From UBA2241 sp963777895 (GTDB lineage: Bacteria > Actinomycetota > Thermoleophilia > UBA2241), in the NCBI GenBank assembly GCA_963777895.1, contig CAVZSF010000004.1, forward strand, positions 344,283-408,282: a stretch of DNA of 64,000 nucleotides. Reading direction: 5' to 3'. Within the stretch, counting starts at the first letter, position 1, and every line of letters starts with the position of its first letter. Positions 59,989-64,000 of the stretch are shown here, in pieces. The notes below the pieces were generated by a model, which was not told where the DNA came from, searched no databases, and worked only from the letters and a program-made list of their open reading frames with translations. The position numbers and the translations under genes were made by a program.

Positions 59989-62158
59989 ACGAGGCCACCC
60001 TCCTCATCGAGATCGGCTGCGAGGAGCTGCCGTACCGGTTCTGCGAGTCGGCGCTGGCGCAGCTCGAGGGGCGCGGCGGGGCCGGGCTCGTGGCGGAGCT
60101 GCTCGGGGCCGAGCGGCTGCTCCCCGAGCAGCCGCTGGACGAGCAGCTTCGTGTCCTCGCCGCGCCGCGCCGCATCGCCGTGCTCGTCAAGGGCGTGCCG
60201 GCAAGCAGCGGGCCGAGGTGAAGCAGTTCCGCGGCCCGCGCGCCGACGTCGCCTACGACGCCGACGGCGTGCCCACAAAGGCCGGCGCCGGGTTCGCGCG
60301 CGGCAAGGGCGTCCCGCCGGAGGCCCTCCGCCGTCAGGTCATCGACGGCACCGAGTTCGTGGTCGCCGAGGTCGAGGCGGAGCGCCGGCCGGCCGCCGCG
60401 GTGCTGCCGGCGTTGATCGGCCGGCTCGTCACGGGCCTGCAGGTGCCGCGCGGCATGCGCTGGGGCCGGCGCCCCGCCGGCGCCGACGACTTCCTGCGCT
60501 TCTCCCGCCCGATCCGCTGGATCGTCTGCAAGCACGGCGAGGAGACCATCGCGGCCGACTTCTACGGGCTGCGCGCCGGCGACGTGACCCAGGGGCACAG
60601 GGTGCTCGGCTCGCCCCTGATCCTCGACACGGCCGACCACTACGAGCGGCATCTCGAGGAGCAGATGGTGGTGGCCGACCAGGCGGAGCGCCTGCGGCGC
60701 ATCAAGACGGGCCTGGACGAACGCGCCGCCGAGTTGCAGGGCGCGTGGTCGGACCCCGGCGAGGTGCTCGCCGAGGCGATCTATCTGGCCGAGTGGCCGA
60801 GCGTCGCGCGTGGCGGCTTCGACAAGCGGCACCTGCGCCTGCCCGATGAGGTGCTCATCACCGCGATGCAGAGCCACCAGCGCTACTTCCCGGTGCGCGC
60901 CGGCGGTGGCTTGCTGCCCGCCTTCCTCTACGTGTCGAACGGCGACCCCGCCGCCGCCGAGCTGGTGACGCACGGCAACGAGCGCGTCCTCGAAGGACGC
61001 CTCGACGACGCCGAGTTCGCCTACGACCGCGACCTCGCCGAGGGCCTGCCGGCGATGGCCGGCCGGCTCGGCGCGGTCGTCTTCCACGAGAAGCTCGGCT
61101 CGCTCGCCGACAAGGCGCAGCGACTCGGCGGTCTGGTGGCCGGCCTGGCGGACTGCGCCACGCTCGACGCGCGGCTCTGCGAGGACCTGCGTCGCGCGGC
61201 CGCGCTCGCCAAGGCCGACCTCGTGAGCCAGACGGTCATCGAGTTCCCCAGCCTGCAGGGCACGATGGGCGGCATCTTCGCACGCGCCGCCGGCGAGAGC
61301 GACGGCGTCGCCCACGCCGTCGCCGAGCACTACCTGCCCCTGTCGGCGACGGCCGCGCTGCCGGGCACGCTCGCCGGCGCTCTGCTCGCCGTCGCCGAGA
61401 AGACCGACAACATCGCCGGCGCGTGGGCGGCCGGCCAGAAGCCGAGCGGCTCCCGCGATCCCTACGGTCTGCGCCGCGCCGCCATCGGCATCGTGCGCAT
61501 CAGCCTGCAGTTCTCGCTGCGCCTGCCGCTCCGCGCCCTCTTCGAGTGGGCCCTCGACCAGTACGAGATCCAGACCTCCCTGGACGATGCCGTCAGGGCG
61601 CGGCTCGGCGATCCGGCGGCGCGGTCTGCCCTGATCGACGAGATGCAGGCCTTCGTGCTCGAGCGCCTGCAGGCGCTGCTGCTCGACGAAGGCGTGGCGT
61701 TCCCGTCCGTCGAGGCGGCCCTCGCCGCCCCCGCCGGCGACGTGCCGGCATGGGCGGCGCGCGCCCGTACCTTCGCCGCCCTCGCCGGCCGCCGGTTCTT
61801 CGAGGACGCCGTGGTCGCCTACAACCGCTGCTTCTCGCTGGCCAGCAAGGCCGGCGCCGCGGCGGGCGCCGTCGACCCGGCGCTCTTCACCGATGAGGCC
61901 GAGCGTGTCATGGCGGCCGCCCTCGACGATGTTCGGCCGCCCGTCGAGGACGCCCTCAAGAACCTCGAGCTCGAGAGCGCCCTCGTCGCCGCGGCCCGGC
62001 TGCGTCCCGCCGTGGACCGCTACTTCGAGGACGTCCTCGTCATGGACAAGGAAGCGCGCGTCCGCGCGAACCGCCTCGCCCAGCTCGCGGCAGTCGTCGC
62101 GCTCCTCGGGCGGATCGGTGAGTTCAGCCGCCTGCCACTCCCGGACGACCAGACGTAG
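59985..62158 (+). CDS. glyS: glycyl-tRNA synthetase beta subunit, frame-disrupted
   Basis: About 724 residues. It begins LLIEIGCEELPYRFCESAL in one frame to about 60210, then continues (VKQFRGPRADVAYDADG...) in another, so one base is probably wrong there. The HD-like region LLAVAEKTDNIAGAWAAGQKPSGSRDPYGLRRAAIGI and the C-terminal DALRP-like anticodon part (FFEDVLVMDKEARVRANRLAQL) are complete. It acts with GlyQ in the alpha2beta2 enzyme. GTG 59985 overlaps the glyQ stop. It ends in TAG. Confidence 0.93.
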
Positions 62159-62210
62159 CCGCTCCCGCACTGACGGGTATGACAAGGCATCAGGCCAGCC
62201 ACCACTTCGC

Positions 62211-62235
62211 CGGCGCCGCCGTTGCGGCGGCGCCG
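62211..62235 (+). terminator. hairpin between glyS and ppdK
   Basis: 11-base perfect arms (62211-62221 and 62225-62235) around TTG, 53 bases past the glyS stop and 33 before ppdK. No T run; it may instead act on the ppdK leader. Confidence 0.5.
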
Positions 62236-62267
62236 CGCGAAGCGCGCTGCAGACCCAGGAGGATCTG

Positions 62268-64000
62268 ATGGCAGACAAGCACGTCTACCTCTTCCGGGAG
62301 GGCAACAAGGACATGAAGGCCCTGCTCGGCGGCAAGGGGGCCAACCTCGCGGAGATGACCGGCATCGGTCTCCCCGTGCCTCCCGGCTTCACCATCACCA
62401 CCGAGGTCTGCAACATCTACTCGTCGTCGAGCACGTACCCCGAAGGTCTCCTCGATCAGGTCGAGGACGCGCTCACCCAGCTCGAGCAGGACACGGGCAA
62501 GGGCTTCGGCGACCCGTCGGACCCGCTGCTGCTTCTCGGTACGCTCGGGCGCGCGCGCCTCCATGCCCGGCATGATGGACACCATCCTCAACCTGGGCCT
62601 CAACGACACGACCGTCCAAGGCGTGATCAAGGCCACGCAGAACGAGCGTTTCGCCTACGACTGCTACCGGCGTTTCGTGGCGATGTACGGCGACGTCGTG
62701 CTCGGCTGCAAGCCGCAGACCGAGGACGAGGCCGATCCCTTCGAGGAGCTGCTGGAGGGGATCAAGGACGAGAAGGGCGTGAGGTACGACACCGACCTGA
62801 CGGCGGCCGACCTGAAGGAGCTCGTCGGCCGCTTCAAGCAGGCGGTGCTCGAGCGCACCGGGCAGACCTTCCCCGAGGACCCGCGCGAGCAGCTCTGGGG
62901 CGCCATCACAGGCCGTCTTCGGGCAGCTGGAACAACGACCGCGCCATCGCCTACCGGCGCCTGTACGACATCCCCGACACCTGGGGCACCGCCGTCAACG
63001 TGCAGACCATGGTGTTCGGCAACCCGGGCGACACTCGGGCACCGGCGTCGGCTTCACGCGCAATCCCGCCAGCGGCGCGACGAGTTCTACGTCGAGTTCC
63101 TCGCCAACGCCCAGGGCGAGGACGTCGTCGCCGGCGTGCGCACGCCGCGGCCCGTGGTCGAGCGTCACGCAACGTCTGGCGCCGCAGGCCTACGCCGAGC
63201 TCATGCACGTACAGCGCACGCTCGAGCGGAACTGCGCGACATGCAGGACTTCGAGTTCACCATCGAGGACGGTCGCTCTTCGTGCTGCAGACGCGCAACG
63301 GCAAGCGCACCGCGTCCGGCGGCGTCCGCATCGCCGTCGACATGGTCGACGAGGGGCTGATCACTCCCGGCGAGGCGCTCATGCGCATCGAGCCCGAGCA
63401 GCTCAACCAGCTGCTGCGGCCGGTGTTCTCGGCGCAGGACAAGGAGCGGGCAGTCAAGGAAGGCAAGGTCCTGACGAAGGGCCTGCCCGGGCCCCGGCGC
63501 CGCCGCCGGCCGCGTCGTCTTCAACGCGCTCGACGCCGTCGCCTGGCACGAGCGTGGCGAGCAGGTCCTGCTCGTCCGCGACTTCACGAGCCCGGAGGAC
63601 ATCCGCGGCATGACGGTCGCGCAGGGCGTCCTGACCCAGCAGGGCGGGATGACCTCGCACGCCGCCCTCGTGGCGCGGCAGATGGGCAAGGTCTGCATCG
63701 TCGGCGCCGGCGAGCTGAACGTCGATCTGCGGGCGCGCCAGTTCAGCGCCGGCGGCCAGACCGTCAAGGAGGGCGACTGGATCTCGATCGACGGCTTCAC
63801 CGGCGAAGCGATCCTCGGCCGGCTGGAGACGCGTCCACCCGAGGTGCTGCAGGTACTGCTCGAGGGCGCGGAGACGGCCGACGAGACTCACTCCTATCGC
63901 TACTACAAGGAGATCATGGAGTGGGCGGACGAGCACCGGACGCTGCTCGTCCGCACCAACGCCGACCAGCCCGACCAGGCCGCCAACGCGATCGCCTTCG
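62268..64000 (+). CDS. ppdK: pyruvate phosphate dikinase, 5' part, heavily frame-disrupted
   Basis: The gene runs off the right edge. ATG 62268 begins the N-terminal ATP-grasp domain (LLGGKGANLAEMTGIGLPVPPGFTITTEVCN). MPGMMDTILNLGLND (62563 onward), QAFRV-type NVQTMVFGN, AQGEDVVAGVRTPRPV, MQDFEFTIEDGR and, near 63645, QGGMTSHAALVARQMGK with the phospho-histidine all match PPDK in order, but they lie in different frames. I see at least seven frame changes, for example near 62538, 62915, 63033, 63075, 63170, 63280 and 63490. Every piece is conserved, so sequence error is likelier than decay. It interconverts pyruvate and phosphoenolpyruvate with ATP and phosphate. GAGGAT precedes the start. Confidence 0.9.
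   Translation, partial: MADKHVYLFREGNKDMKALLGGKGANLAEMTGIGLPVPPGFTITTEVCNIYSSSSTYPEGLLDQVEDALTQLEQDTGKGFGDPSDPLLLLGTLGRARLHARHDGHHPQPGPQRHDRPRRDQGHAERAFRLRLLPAFRGDVRRRRARLQAADRGRGRSLRGAAGGDQGREGREVRHRPDGGRPEGARRPLQAGGARAHRADLPRGPARAALGRHHRPSSGSWNNDRAIAYRRLYDIPDTWGTAVNVQTMVFGNPGDTRAPASASRAIPPAARRVLRRVPRQRPGRGRRRRRAHAAARGRASRNVWRRRPTPSSCTYSARSSGTARHAGLRVHHRGRSLFVLQTRNGKRTASGGVRIAVDMVDEGLITPGEALMRIEPEQLNQLLRPVFSAQDKERAVKEGKVLTKGLPGPRRRRRPRRLQRARRRRLARAWRAGPARPRLHEPGGHPRHDGRAGRPDPAGRDDLARRPRGAADGQGLHRRRRRAERRSAGAPVQRRRPDRQGGRLDLDRRLHRRSDPRPAGDASTRGAAGTARGRGDGRRDSLLSLLQGDHGVGGRAPDAARPHQRRPARPGRQRDRL

Noticed and set aside
59870..62278. An 802-codon open frame antisense to glyS
   Set aside because: Antisense to conserved glyS; no domain recognised.
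62268..64000. ppdK as a true pseudogene
   Set aside because: Every piece in each frame is highly conserved, including the phospho-histidine segment; decay would have altered residues too. Indel errors are the simpler explanation.

Overview
The window is a GC-rich, gene-dense bacterial chromosome segment with about 61 protein genes and one tRNA gene. Housekeeping order (gltX-cysS-rlmB-NYN-sigH-like; rho-rpmE-thyX-DUF1385-prfA-prmC-recO-glyQ-glyS-ppdK), frequent GTG starts and many short overlaps point to an Actinomycetota-like lineage. PPi-type phosphofructokinase, pyruvate phosphate dikinase, alpha2beta2 glycyl-tRNA synthetase, radical SAM and corrinoid proteins fit an anaerobic or facultative lifestyle. 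Species-level placement is not possible from this sequence, and the lineage call is inference.

The main discovery is a pyrrolysine (Pyl, 22nd amino acid) decoding system in the first 8.5 kb. There is a complete tRNA-Pyl gene with anticodon CUA (98-170), a stand-alone N-terminal tRNA-binding subunit PylSn (3780-4124), and the catalytic subunit PylSc (complement 7408-8457). They are scattered over both strands, and pylSc sits at the end of a cell-envelope gene run. Two MttC/MtbC-like corrinoid proteins (5935-6573 and 32673-33323), a PotB-PotC permease pair, a DUF1638 protein and a cob(I)alamin adenosyltransferase suggest the system serves methylated-amine or betaine catabolism. The UAG-containing methyltransferase and the pylBCD biosynthesis genes are not in the window. 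Release factor 1 (prfA) is present, and by my count UAG ends 15 of 60 complete genes, so UAG appears to have a dual meaning here.

Layout. 1-11 kb: pyl genes, a lipoprotein, a serine hydrolase, a radical SAM protein, a corrinoid protein, amidase, uppP, OsmC. 11-16 kb: SufR-like regulator operon, tldD/tldE, pyrE. 16-23 kb: amino-acid decarboxylase, gltX-cysS-rlmB-NYN-sigma factor. 23-30 kb: pilT, NlpC/P60 hydrolase, B12-radical SAM protein, Pit phosphate transporter with its DUF47 partner, secreted protein. 30-41 kb: potBC, corrinoid protein, YbdK ligase, DUF1844, DUF1638, GGDEF protein, hydroxyacyl-CoA dehydrogenase, cobO, two SDRs. 41-51.5 kb: lysA-hom, then a phosphoglycerate/sugar block (PPi-PFK, archaeal-type phosphoglycerate mutase, glycogen debranching-type glucosidase, metallophosphoesterase, cyclic 2,3-diphosphoglycerate synthetase, 2-phosphoglycerate kinase), which predicts cyclic 2,3-diphosphoglycerate synthesis. 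51.8-64 kb: rho to ppdK, transcription/translation core.

Quality note: serine hydrolase, radical SAM, pit, rho, glyQ, glyS and especially ppdK carry frame changes inside otherwise conserved proteins. These look like base-call or assembly indels rather than true pseudogenes, and their coordinates below span the repaired gene.
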